49,209 nucleotides of DNA. Source: an uncultured Prevotellaceae bacterium (lineage in GTDB: Bacteria; Bacteroidota; Bacteroidia; Bacteroidales; Muribaculaceae). The number at the start of each line of letters is the position of its first letter. The stretch's first letter is position 1. The notes beneath the pieces were generated by a model that had not been told where the DNA came from, made no database searches, and saw only the letters and a program-made list of their open reading frames with translations. This document shows, in pieces, positions 18,385 through 25,423 of the stretch. Where the stretch lies: assembly GCA_946186575.1 (NCBI GenBank), contig CAMHNO010000019.1, positions 1 through 49,209 on the forward strand, given 5' to 3'. The position numbers and the translations under genes are program-made.

Positions 18385-18963
18385 TTAATCCTTAATGCTC
18401 ACCCCCCCTAAAATGTTACTGACGATGATGTGGAGACAGGGAGCGCCGGTTATAGATCGACCTACTGTTTTGTTGCCCACTCCGCCAATGAAACTGCGGC
18501 TTTTCACCTCAATGTTGACGCTAGCCGGCACTATCAACTCAATGCCACCGGCAAAGGTGTGGATGTCTATTTCCTCATCTTCGGTGATTACTGCTTGGCG
18601 CAAGTCGAGTCGCAAGCCCCCAAAGAAAGCATAGAGGTATGCACCATGAAACGGCTCGCCGTGGTAAACGTACTCGTCGCCTCCAAATCTCACAGCACAG
18701 CTAATTCGCTTGCCGACTTCTCCTTGAGGTAGTGGGCGCTGGAGCCACTGACTGGGGTTGCGCTGGTAGCTGCTCACAATGAGCTTAACGCCTATAAAAA
18801 GTAATAGAACAGGAGCCAGATACTCTGCCCAGGGATGTTGCCACATCCAGTCGAACCAGTCGAGGTGAAAAATCCTCCACATGCTCACCAGTTTCATCAT
18901 GGCGGCAAAAATAAAAATGATTCCAATAATTGTTCGTCGTGTCATAGTCGTTCTTTTTTGCAT
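18385..18963 (-). CDS. LiaF-like cell-envelope stress membrane protein
   Basis: 192 residues with two hydrophobic segments (about 8-25 and 45-65) and a C-terminal beta-rich domain (about 95-192) of the LiaF/YvqF type, which tends to contain repeated Gly-Gly turns (FGGLRLDL, FAGGIELIVP, FIGGVGN, LGGVSIKD). In Firmicutes LiaF-like proteins modulate sensors of cell-wall damage; in this phylum the partner is usually a LytTR regulator, as here on the opposite strand. An alternative start is the Met at 18945. First gene of the four-gene run, with a promoter at 18996-19026. Confidence 0.8.
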   Translation of the reverse strand: MQKRTTMTRRTIIGIIFIFAAMMKLVSMWRIFHLDWFDWMWQHPWAEYLAPVLLLFIGVKLIVSSYQRNPSQWLQRPLPQGEVGKRISCAVRFGGDEYVYHGEPFHGAYLYAFFGGLRLDLRQAVITEDEEIDIHTFAGGIELIVPASVNIEVKSRSFIGGVGNKTVGRSITGAPCLHIIVSNILGGVSIKD

Positions 18964-18995
18964 GCAGTGCTGAATTGCCTGCGCTTTTTTGACTG

Positions 18996-19026
18996 CAAAA
19001 TTGCGGCGAAATTACAGTTTCAGCAA
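18996..19026 (-). promoter_or_regulatory. Promoter of the LiaF-like operon
   Basis: Minus-strand TTG (19026-19024), 20 nt, CAATTTTG (19003-18996), one base off the TAnnTTTG consensus. It lies about 100 bp from the divergent LytTR promoter, so one bound regulator could affect both. Confidence 0.5.
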
Positions 19027-19104
19027 GTTTCTGGGATATTCTGCACACTATTGTGACGAACGGTATTAAAAAGAGTGACGAAAAGCACAAATGTGATGAA
19101 AGTT

Positions 19105-19135
19105 TTTGTTGTAATGTTGTTTTATACTATCTTTG
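19105..19135 (+). promoter_or_regulatory. Promoter of the LytTR gene, leaving a near-leaderless mRNA
   Basis: TTTG (19105-19108), exactly 19 nt, TATCTTTG (19128-19135), a perfect consensus match. The predicted start near 19140 is only a few nt before the ATG at 19144. Upstream in-frame starts (GTG 19075, ATG 19096) lie before or at the promoter and would not be on this transcript. Confidence 0.75.
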
Positions 19136-19143
19136 TAATTGTT

Positions 19144-20055
19144 ATGAATGGAGAAAAGAGACAAACAATAAAGATTCGCATTATCAGCGTGTGTTTTGCG
19201 GTAGTGGTACTGGCAATTTTCAAGCCTTTTGGCCTTGATGTGTGGCAGTGGCAAGCCTATGCACACCTGATAGTGGTAGGAGGTCTGGGAATATTGTCCT
19301 GCATTCTCACCGAGGCAATATTGGTTTACCTGTTCAAACGACCTGGCTCTCTTGATCGTGGGGTGGATTATATCATTAGTCGCAACCTGTGGTTCCAGCT
19401 CATCAACACACCGCTCGTCTCGCTCATGATATGCCTGTATCGTCATTTCGTGCTCAGCGACAAGGTTGACGGTAATCACCTCTCATGGGGCAATTTCTTT
19501 GAGACACTTGTGATTATGGCATTTTGCTCATTTCTCATTGGCATTTACTGGCGTTTCAAGTTTCGAGGCAAGTATCTTGCCGCTGAACTTGAGGAAATGA
19601 AGCAGATGAATGAACAGTTGCAGCGATTGCAGCAAGAGAAGAGTGTTGTCAAGTTACAGGAGAAGACGATTCTAAACAGCGAAAATGCTCAACCTGTATC
19701 AACTATTCAACTTTCAGGCACCACTAGTGATGTGGTAACTTTACATGTCCCCAATTTGCTTTATGCAGAGTCGGTGGGAAACTATGTGAAAGTTTTGCAA
19801 ATCCATGAAGGTAAAGTTGTGAGTGATATGCTTCGAGTAACATCTAAGCAAGTGGAAAAGATGCTGATAGATTATCCTATGGTGGTGCGATGCCATCGGG
19901 CTTTTCTGGTAAATCTATGGCAAGTTGAGAAAGTGATTTCAAAGGTTGGCTCAATGCAACTGCTAATAAAGTATTGTAATGATTCAATACCAGTGTCACG
20001 AAGTAATATATCAAGCGTGAAACAAGCTTTAGCACAAAACAAAGACAATCGTTAA
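19144..20055 (+). CDS. Membrane-bound LytTR-family transcription regulator
   Basis: A 303-residue protein with four predicted membrane helices (about 12-28, 39-63, 82-104, 118-138), a short coiled coil (144-172) and a C-terminal LytTR DNA-binding domain (about 195-297; LLYAESVGNYVKV and VVRCHRAFLVNL are the signature blocks). There is no receiver domain, so the signal is probably sensed at the membrane rather than by phosphotransfer. It is divergent from the LiaF-like operon, its likely target. The start at 19144 is set by a consensus promoter ending at 19135. Confidence 0.88.
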   Translation: MNGEKRQTIKIRIISVCFAVVVLAIFKPFGLDVWQWQAYAHLIVVGGLGILSCILTEAILVYLFKRPGSLDRGVDYIISRNLWFQLINTPLVSLMICLYRHFVLSDKVDGNHLSWGNFFETLVIMAFCSFLIGIYWRFKFRGKYLAAELEEMKQMNEQLQRLQQEKSVVKLQEKTILNSENAQPVSTIQLSGTTSDVVTLHVPNLLYAESVGNYVKVLQIHEGKVVSDMLRVTSKQVEKMLIDYPMVVRCHRAFLVNLWQVEKVISKVGSMQLLIKYCNDSIPVSRSNISSVKQALAQNKDNR

Positions 20056-20070
20056 TACTCCCTTTAGAAT

Positions 20071-20111
20071 AACAAAACAGCCTTCATTAATAAGATGAAG
20101 GCTGTTTTGTT
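20071..20111. terminator. Bidirectional terminator between the LytTR gene and hutU
   Basis: Perfect 17-bp inverted repeat AACAAAACAGCCTTCAT/ATGAAGGCTGTTTTGTT with a 7-nt loop, between convergent genes. The arms are A-rich on the left and T-rich on the right, so either strand reads a U tract. Confidence 0.88.
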
Positions 20112-20128
20112 AATGATGTGTTTTTGTA

Positions 20129-22129
20129 TTACTGCTCGAGGAGGGCGTCGTCTACGAGGTTAGGCATGGTCACCTGGAGGCCTGGGGTGCGCTCCATCTC
20201 GCGGCGGATGGCGTCCATTGAGCCATTGTTGCGAGCCCATGAGCGGCGGGCGATGCCGTTGTTCACATCCCACAGGAGCATCTGGCGGATGCGGCGGTCG
20301 GCCTCTTCGCTACCGTCGATAACCATACCGAAGCCACCGTTGATGACTTCGCCCCATCCAACACCGCCACCGTTGTGCAGGCTCACCCATGTGGCACCGC
20401 GGAATGCGTCGCCAATCACGTTGTGCACTGCCATGTCGGCGCAGAACTGCGAGCCATCGTAGATGTTGCTTGTCTCGCGGAAGGGCGAGTCGGTACCACT
20501 CACGTCGTGGTGGTCACGACCAAGGACAACAGGCTTGCTGATCTCGCCGCGGCGAATGGCGTCGTTGAATGCCAAGGCAATCTTGGTGCGACCTTCACAG
20601 TCGGCATAGAGGATGCGTGCTTGCGAACCCACTACGAGGTGGTTCTTACCAGCCTCACGAATCCAGTGCAGGTTGTCGGCAAGCTGACCCTTGATGTCGT
20701 CGGTCACGGTTCCCATCATGTCGTCGAGTACCTCGGCAGCGAGGCGGTCGGTAACTTCCAGGTCGTGAGGATCGCACGAGGTGCAAACCCAGCGGAAAGG
20801 ACCGAAACCATAGTCGAAGAACATGGGGCCCATGATGTCCTGCACGTAGCTTGGATAGCGGAAGTGGGTTTCATCCTTCATGATGTCGGCACCGGCACGG
20901 CTTGCCATGAGCATGAAGGCGTTGCCGTAGTCGAAGAAGTACATGCCATCGGCTGTCAGGCGGTTGATAGCTGTAACCTGGCGACGCAGCGACTCAAAGA
21001 CGCACTCCTTGAAGCGGTCGGGCTCTTCGGCCATCATGCGCTTCGACTCCTCGAGGCTGTAGCCCACGGGATAGTAGCCACCGGCGTAGGGGTTGTGCAG
21101 CGATGTCTGGTCGCTACCCAAGTCAACATGGATGCCTTCGTCGGCAAGACGCTCCCACAGGTCAACCACGTTGCCCACATAGGCCATCGAAACCACGCGC
21201 TTTTCCTCAACAGCCTTGCGAATTGCAGGGATAAGCTCGTCAAGGTTCTCGTGCAACTCGTCAACCCAACCCTGGTCGTAGCGCTTACGTGCAGCAAGAG
21301 GGTTAATCTCGGCTGTAACGCTCACCACGCCGGCAATGTTGCCAGCCTTGGGCTGAGCGCCGCTCATGCCACCAAGACCTGCAGTGACGAACAATGGGAT
21401 GCGCTTTTCGCGCTCATCGCCCATCACCTTGCGGGCAGCGTTGAGCACTGTGATAGTGGTGCCATGCACGATGCCTTGAGGGCCAATGTACATGTAAGAG
21501 CCCGCTGTCATTTGGCCATACTGGCTGACACCGAGGGCATTCATGCGCTCCCAATCGTCGGGCTTGCTGTAGTTGGGGATTACCATACCATTAGTTACCA
21601 CCACGCGTGGAGCATCCTTGTGTGATGGGAAAAGTCCCAGTGGATGACCGCTATACATAACGAGAGTTTGCTCGTCGGTCATCTCGCTCAAGTATTTCAT
21701 CACCAGGCGATATTGTGCCCAGTTCTGGAACACGGCGCCATTGCCGCCGTAGGTGATAAGCTCATGAGGATGCTGAGCAACCGCCTTGTCGAGGTTGTTT
21801 TGAATCATCATCATGATGGCTGCCGCCTGACGGCTGCGGTGTGGATAGTCGTCGATGGGACGAGCTTTCATCTCGTAGCGTGGACGCAGACGATACATAT
21901 AGATGCGGCCATACTTCTCAAGCTCCTCGCGGAACTCTGGCAGCAGTGTGGCGTGGTGCTTAGCGGGGAAGTAGCGCAGCGCGTTGCGCAATGCGAGTTT
22001 CTTCTCCTCGGGGTTGAGAATGTCCTTGCGCTTGGGCGCATGGTTTATCTCGGGATCATAAGGCATTGGTTCGGGTAGCACATCGGGTATTCCAGCCCTG
22101 ATGTCGGCCATGAATTCTTCTTTTGTCAT
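20129..22129 (-). CDS. hutU: Urocanate hydratase
   Basis: Second step of histidine degradation: urocanate to 4-imidazolone-5-propanoate, using tightly bound NAD. The 666-residue length is the long form seen in Bacteroidetes and eukaryotes rather than the about 555-residue proteobacterial form. Family blocks are visible: YGGNGAVFQNWAQYRLV (residues about 123-139), MYIGPQGIVHGTT, and the NAD-site block GLGGMSGAQPKAGNIAG. The C-terminal catalytic block is around HNGGGVGWGEVINGGFG. Last gene of the folD-ftcD-hutU run; separated from hutH-hutI by 12 kb. Confidence 0.97.
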   Translation of the reverse strand: MTKEEFMADIRAGIPDVLPEPMPYDPEINHAPKRKDILNPEEKKLALRNALRYFPAKHHATLLPEFREELEKYGRIYMYRLRPRYEMKARPIDDYPHRSRQAAAIMMMIQNNLDKAVAQHPHELITYGGNGAVFQNWAQYRLVMKYLSEMTDEQTLVMYSGHPLGLFPSHKDAPRVVVTNGMVIPNYSKPDDWERMNALGVSQYGQMTAGSYMYIGPQGIVHGTTITVLNAARKVMGDEREKRIPLFVTAGLGGMSGAQPKAGNIAGVVSVTAEINPLAARKRYDQGWVDELHENLDELIPAIRKAVEEKRVVSMAYVGNVVDLWERLADEGIHVDLGSDQTSLHNPYAGGYYPVGYSLEESKRMMAEEPDRFKECVFESLRRQVTAINRLTADGMYFFDYGNAFMLMASRAGADIMKDETHFRYPSYVQDIMGPMFFDYGFGPFRWVCTSCDPHDLEVTDRLAAEVLDDMMGTVTDDIKGQLADNLHWIREAGKNHLVVGSQARILYADCEGRTKIALAFNDAIRRGEISKPVVLGRDHHDVSGTDSPFRETSNIYDGSQFCADMAVHNVIGDAFRGATWVSLHNGGGVGWGEVINGGFGMVIDGSEEADRRIRQMLLWDVNNGIARRSWARNNGSMDAIRREMERTPGLQVTMPNLVDDALLEQ

Positions 22130-22143
22130 TGTTTTATAATTTG

Positions 22144-22186
22144 CTAGAAGTTCTAGAAGTTCTAGATGTAACTAGATGTTCTAGAT
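22144..22186. repeat. 9-bp direct repeats between ftcD and hutU
   Basis: CTAGAAGTT occurs twice in tandem, followed by the variants CTAGATGTAA, CTAGATGTT and CTAGATT. The unit contains the near-palindromic AGAAGTTCT. It fills most of the 60-bp ftcD-hutU gap, starting just past the ftcD stop in transcription order. Confidence 0.7.
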
Positions 22187-22189
22187 TAT

Positions 22190-23881
22190 TTATAATTTAG
22201 TTTCTACAATTGCGGTGATGTCAGCTTCCTCGGCGTTGGCCTTCTTGATGAGCTCGTTGGCTTCGGCGATGAGGGCATCGGCTGTGGCGCGATCCTTGAG
22301 AGAGCCGGCGTTAATCTTCACGTTCATGCCAGCGCCAAGCACAGCGGCACGAGCGGCGAGAACGCCCACACCAGCGTCGCTCACGCTGTTGGGATTACCT
22401 TCCATGACCATGGCGCGGCAAATCTCAAACACCTTCATCGATTCCTTCATGGTGCGCAGGGGCACTTGAGCGGCATAGAGGGTGGCGTCCTGGATAGCGG
22501 CGCTGCGGGCAGCCTTGTCCTCGTCGGTCTTCTTGGGCATGCCAAATGCTGCCATGATGCGGTTGAAGGCCTCGGTGTCCTCGTCAACGAGGTGGAGCAA
22601 CTCCTTGGCGATAGCCTGACCCTTGTCGGCCCAGTCGCTGAATTCTTTCCATCGGTCGTCCCAGCCGGGCTTGTGGCTCGAGAGGTTGGCAACCATTGTG
22701 CCGAGCGATGCGCCCAGGGCGCCCATATAGGCCGAGATGGTGCCTCCGCCAGGAGCTGGTGACTCGCGCGAGGTCTCCTCGGCAAATCCAGTCACGGTGA
22801 GGTCGACTAACTTCTTGGCGCTGTCGTCTTGAATCATATATTCAATAACTTTCTCCTTGGGGTCGAAAGGCTTGAGGTCGTCAAGGCCTAAAGAGTGGAT
22901 GGCAATCTCGATGATGTCGCCCTCGGGGATACCTGTAGAACGATGCTGCTTCTCAAGGAAGTACTTGCCGGCTTCGATGAGGCAACGCTTGGGCAGCAAG
23001 CCCACAATCTCGGTGCCGGTGACGCGGATGCCACGGTTTTGAGCGCAGCGGCTAACCTCGTCGAATGCCACATGGAGTGGGGTAGTGTTAATGTCGGTGA
23101 TGTTCATCGACACCTGTGCAATCTTATACTCGTCGATGTACCAGCCAATGGCCTTGGTGCCCTTGAGGGTGCCAGGCTGCATGATGGTGTTGCCGTTCTC
23201 ATCCTTCTTGGGAGTGCCGGTGATGGGGTTCCCCTCACGCACGGGGCGACCCTTCTCGCGAACGTCGAATGCGATGGCGTTGGCACGGCGGGTGCTGGTG
23301 GTGTTCAGGTTGAAGTTGGTGGCGATAAGGAAGTCGCGTGCGCCCACTGCGGTGCAGCCGGTGCGGGCAACTTTCTCGTCGATGGGACGTGCGCCAAAGT
23401 CGGGGGCACCATCCTTTGATGTTAACTTCTCGGCCAGTGCCTCATACTCGCCCTTGCGGCACACGGCCAGGTTGCGGCGCTCAGGAGTGAACGCTGCTGC
23501 CTCGTAGCAGTAGCATGGAATCTCAGCCTCGCCAGCAATGCGCTCGGCCAGCTTGCGGGCCAGCTCGGCACACTCCTCAAGGGTGATGCCGGCAATGGGG
23601 ATGAGTGGGCACACGTCGGTGGCACCCATGCGTGGGTGAGCACCGTGGTGCTGACGCATGTCGATGAGCTCGCCAGCGCGCTTCACGGCCTGGAAAGCAG
23701 TTTCAACCACTGCCTCGGGGCTGCCCACAAAGGTTACCACAGTGCGGTTTGTGGCTTCTCCTGGATCCACGTCGAGTAGTTTCACACCTTTAGCCTGGCG
23801 AATAACGTCGGTAATTTGGTTAATCACGTCCATGTTGCGGCCCTCGCTGAAGTTGGGCACACATTCAATAAGTCGGTTCAT
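22190..23881 (-). CDS. ftcD: Bifunctional glutamate formimidoyltransferase / formimidoyl-THF cyclodeaminase
   Basis: Transfers the formimino group of N-formimino-L-glutamate to tetrahydrofolate (giving glutamate) and then releases ammonia to give 5,10-methenyl-THF. Residues 1-178 are the transferase N-subdomain (LIECVPNFSEGRN, HGAHPRMGATDVCP), 180-335 its C-subdomain, and about 355-563 the FTCD_C cyclodeaminase (SPAPGGGTISAYMGALGASL). In many bacteria the two are separate genes; the fusion is as in animals. It stands between folD and hutU and completes the path from histidine to glutamate. Confidence 0.96.
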   Translation of the reverse strand: MNRLIECVPNFSEGRNMDVINQITDVIRQAKGVKLLDVDPGEATNRTVVTFVGSPEAVVETAFQAVKRAGELIDMRQHHGAHPRMGATDVCPLIPIAGITLEECAELARKLAERIAGEAEIPCYCYEAAAFTPERRNLAVCRKGEYEALAEKLTSKDGAPDFGARPIDEKVARTGCTAVGARDFLIATNFNLNTTSTRRANAIAFDVREKGRPVREGNPITGTPKKDENGNTIMQPGTLKGTKAIGWYIDEYKIAQVSMNITDINTTPLHVAFDEVSRCAQNRGIRVTGTEIVGLLPKRCLIEAGKYFLEKQHRSTGIPEGDIIEIAIHSLGLDDLKPFDPKEKVIEYMIQDDSAKKLVDLTVTGFAEETSRESPAPGGGTISAYMGALGASLGTMVANLSSHKPGWDDRWKEFSDWADKGQAIAKELLHLVDEDTEAFNRIMAAFGMPKKTDEDKAARSAAIQDATLYAAQVPLRTMKESMKVFEICRAMVMEGNPNSVSDAGVGVLAARAAVLGAGMNVKINAGSLKDRATADALIAEANELIKKANAEEADITAIVETKL

Positions 23882-23933
23882 GTTGTTTATTTAGGTTGGT
23901 TTTATAGTTAATTGTTTTTTTTAGGAATGGTAG

Positions 23934-23978
23934 GAGCTACTAAGAGCTACTAAGAGTGACTAAGAGCAGCTAAGAGCG
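23934..23978. repeat. 10-bp tandem repeat between folD and ftcD
   Basis: Four units of GAGCTACTAA and variants (GAGCTACTAA twice, GAGTGACTAA, GAGCAGCTAA) plus a partial GAGCG. They lie in the 158-bp gap directly next to a heptamer run. Confidence 0.75.
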
Positions 23979-23990
23979 AAAAAATCTTAA

Positions 23991-24039
23991 CACTTGCTAC
24001 TTAACACTTACTACTTGCTACTTAACACTTACTACTTAA
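23991..24039. repeat. Heptamer tandem repeat abutting the folD stop codon
   Basis: Seven 7-bp units in register, TACTTNN or CACTTNN (cacttgc, tacttaa, cacttac, tacttgc, tacttaa, cacttac, tacttaa). The last one ends at 24039; the folD stop occupies 24040-24042. On the mRNA this is a run of 7-nt units starting right after the stop. Confidence 0.85.
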
Positions 24040-24918
24040 TCAGTATGCTCTTCCAGTGGCTGCAAGCAGGGTGTTGTGCATGAGCGAGACGATGGTCATG
24101 GGGCCAACGCCTCCGGGCACAGGAGTGATGTAGCTGCACTTGGGTGCCACGCGCTCAAAGTCTACGTCGCCGCACAAGCGCCATCCGCGCTCACGTGTCT
24201 TGTCCTCAACACGGGTAGTTCCCACATCGATAACCACGGCACCTTCTTTTACCATATCTTCCTTAACAAATTCAGGGCTGCCAAGGGCGGCAATCAGGAT
24301 GTCGGCCTGCAGGGTGAGCTCCTTGATGTTGGGGGTGGCGCTGTGGCACACGGTCACGGTGCAGTTGCCGGGTTGTGCCTTCTGCATGAGCATGTTGGCG
24401 ATGGGCTTGCCCACGATGTTGCTGCGGCCCAGCACCACACAGTGCTTGCCGCGAGTGTCGATGCCGTAGCGGTCGAGCAGCATCACTATTCCTGATGGTG
24501 TGGCCGGCTTGAAACATGGCAGACCTATCATCATGCGGCCCACGTTGATGGGGTGGAAGCCGTCCACGTCTTTGCGGTAGTCGATGGCCTCGATCACGTC
24601 TTGCTCGCTGATGTGCTTGGGCAGTGGCAGTTGCACGATGAAGCCGTCCACTCGCTCGTCGTTGTTGAGTTCCTCAATCTTTGCGATGAGCTGCTCTTGG
24701 GTTACAGTCTCGTCCATGCGAATGAGCGACGAGTCAAACCCGCACTGCTCACAGGCTTTGGTCTTCGAGGCCATGTAACTCTCGCTGCCACCGTCGTGAC
24801 CCACGAGCAGGCCCACCAGGTTTGGGCGGCGATGTCCGGCTGCAACAATTTCACTTACTTGTGCGGCTATCTCTTGCTTGATTTGAGCTGATATCTTTTT
24901 TCCGTCTATTATCTGCAT
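24040..24918 (-). CDS. folD: Methylenetetrahydrofolate dehydrogenase / methenyltetrahydrofolate cyclohydrolase
   Basis: Interconverts methylene-, methenyl- and 10-formyl-THF in the cytoplasm. The 292-residue length is typical. Visible motifs are [13 protein letters not shown] (catalytic Lys region, residues about 49-61), VQLPLPKHI, and the nucleotide-binding [12 protein letters not shown]. As first gene of the folD-ftcD-hutU set it would receive the methenyl-THF made by FtcD. A -7 element TAATTTTG lies at 24952-24945 without a clear -33 element. folD also serves general one-carbon metabolism. Confidence 0.96.
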   Translation of the reverse strand: MQIIDGKKISAQIKQEIAAQVSEIVAAGHRRPNLVGLLVGHDGGSESYMASKTKACEQCGFDSSLIRMDETVTQEQLIAKIEELNNDERVDGFIVQLPLPKHISEQDVIEAIDYRKDVDGFHPINVGRMMIGLPCFKPATPSGIVMLLDRYGIDTRGKHCVVLGRSNIVGKPIANMLMQKAQPGNCTVTVCHSATPNIKELTLQADILIAALGSPEFVKEDMVKEGAVVIDVGTTRVEDKTRERGWRLCGDVDFERVAPKCSYITPVPGGVGPMTIVSLMHNTLLAATGRAY

Positions 24919-25122
24919 ATATGGTGTTTATAATAATAATTGTGCAAAATTACTCAAAAATCAAGAACCCACCGCATCTTGCTCTCACTTTTAACGCACT
25001 TTTGCAGTTTAGCCCTGATAACGGCGTTATGGGCTCTGAATGGAGCCTTGTTCTCCTCTTTGTTAAAAACAGATATGATTTTAGTTAAAATGGTTAATGT
25101 GGAAAAAACCCTTTAAAATGAT

Positions 25123-25153
25123 TTTCATGTTAGTGAAATTATCAATACCTTTG
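25123..25153 (+). promoter_or_regulatory. Promoter of the candidate 6S-type RNA
   Basis: TTTC (25123-25126), 19 nt, TACCTTTG (25146-25153): one base off a perfect phylum promoter. The predicted start is near 25158-25160, immediately before a structured non-coding segment. Confidence 0.7.
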
Positions 25154-25159
25154 CACTAA

Positions 25160-25342
25160 AATTAGGACTACGGTTCAAAGAAATGGCTCGTTACAAGTTC
25201 TTAATATTTGATACTCACATTCCTGGCAGTCAACGCTACACTGCTGGCTATGTAATATCGCTTATGACGAACTTTGAGCCTTTAAGTATGGGAAGCGCAC
25301 CGCTATTAGAGTAAAGTCTAATATCGGTGTGTCGCTTTTTTT
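25160..25342 (+). ncRNA. Candidate 6S-type small RNA (compare Bacteroidales-1 RNA)
   Basis: No ORF, but a promoter and a strong terminator bound a roughly 180-nt segment that folds as a long rod. The closing stem GGTTCAAAG (25172-25180) pairs with CTTTGAGCC (25272-25280). A second stem TCGTTACAAG (25188-25197) pairs with CTTATGACGA (25261-25270) with one mismatch. After a large central asymmetric bubble (25198-25216 against 25254-25260) come ACAT/ATGT (25217-25220, 25250-25253) and GGCAGT/ACTGCT (25225-25230, 25240-25245). Closing stem, central bubble and apical stem are the layout of 6S RNA, which mimics open promoter DNA and binds RNA polymerase. Identification is by architecture, not by sequence match. 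Confidence 0.6.
25293..25342 (+). terminator. Terminator of the small RNA
   Basis: Left arm AAGCG-CACCG-TATTAGA pairs with TCTAATA-CGGTG-CGCTT with a small bulge and one mismatch, followed by seven T. It separates the small RNA from the TonB receptor gene that follows. Confidence 0.85.
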
Positions 25343-25423
25343 ACACCTTAGTAATATAAGTAACTCTCAACTGGCTATTTGAAAAAACTGTTTTATATTT
25401 TTTTTATTAATCTAAATCATTCT

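Noticed and set aside
19075-19143. Longer N-terminus of the LytTR protein from GTG 19075 or ATG 19096
   Set aside because: A perfect phylum promoter lies at 19105-19135, downstream of both codons.
20375-21625. A 416-residue open frame on the plus strand opposite hutU
   Set aside because: It mirrors the codon bias of hutU (antisense shadow), has His/Val-rich low-information sequence and no domain.
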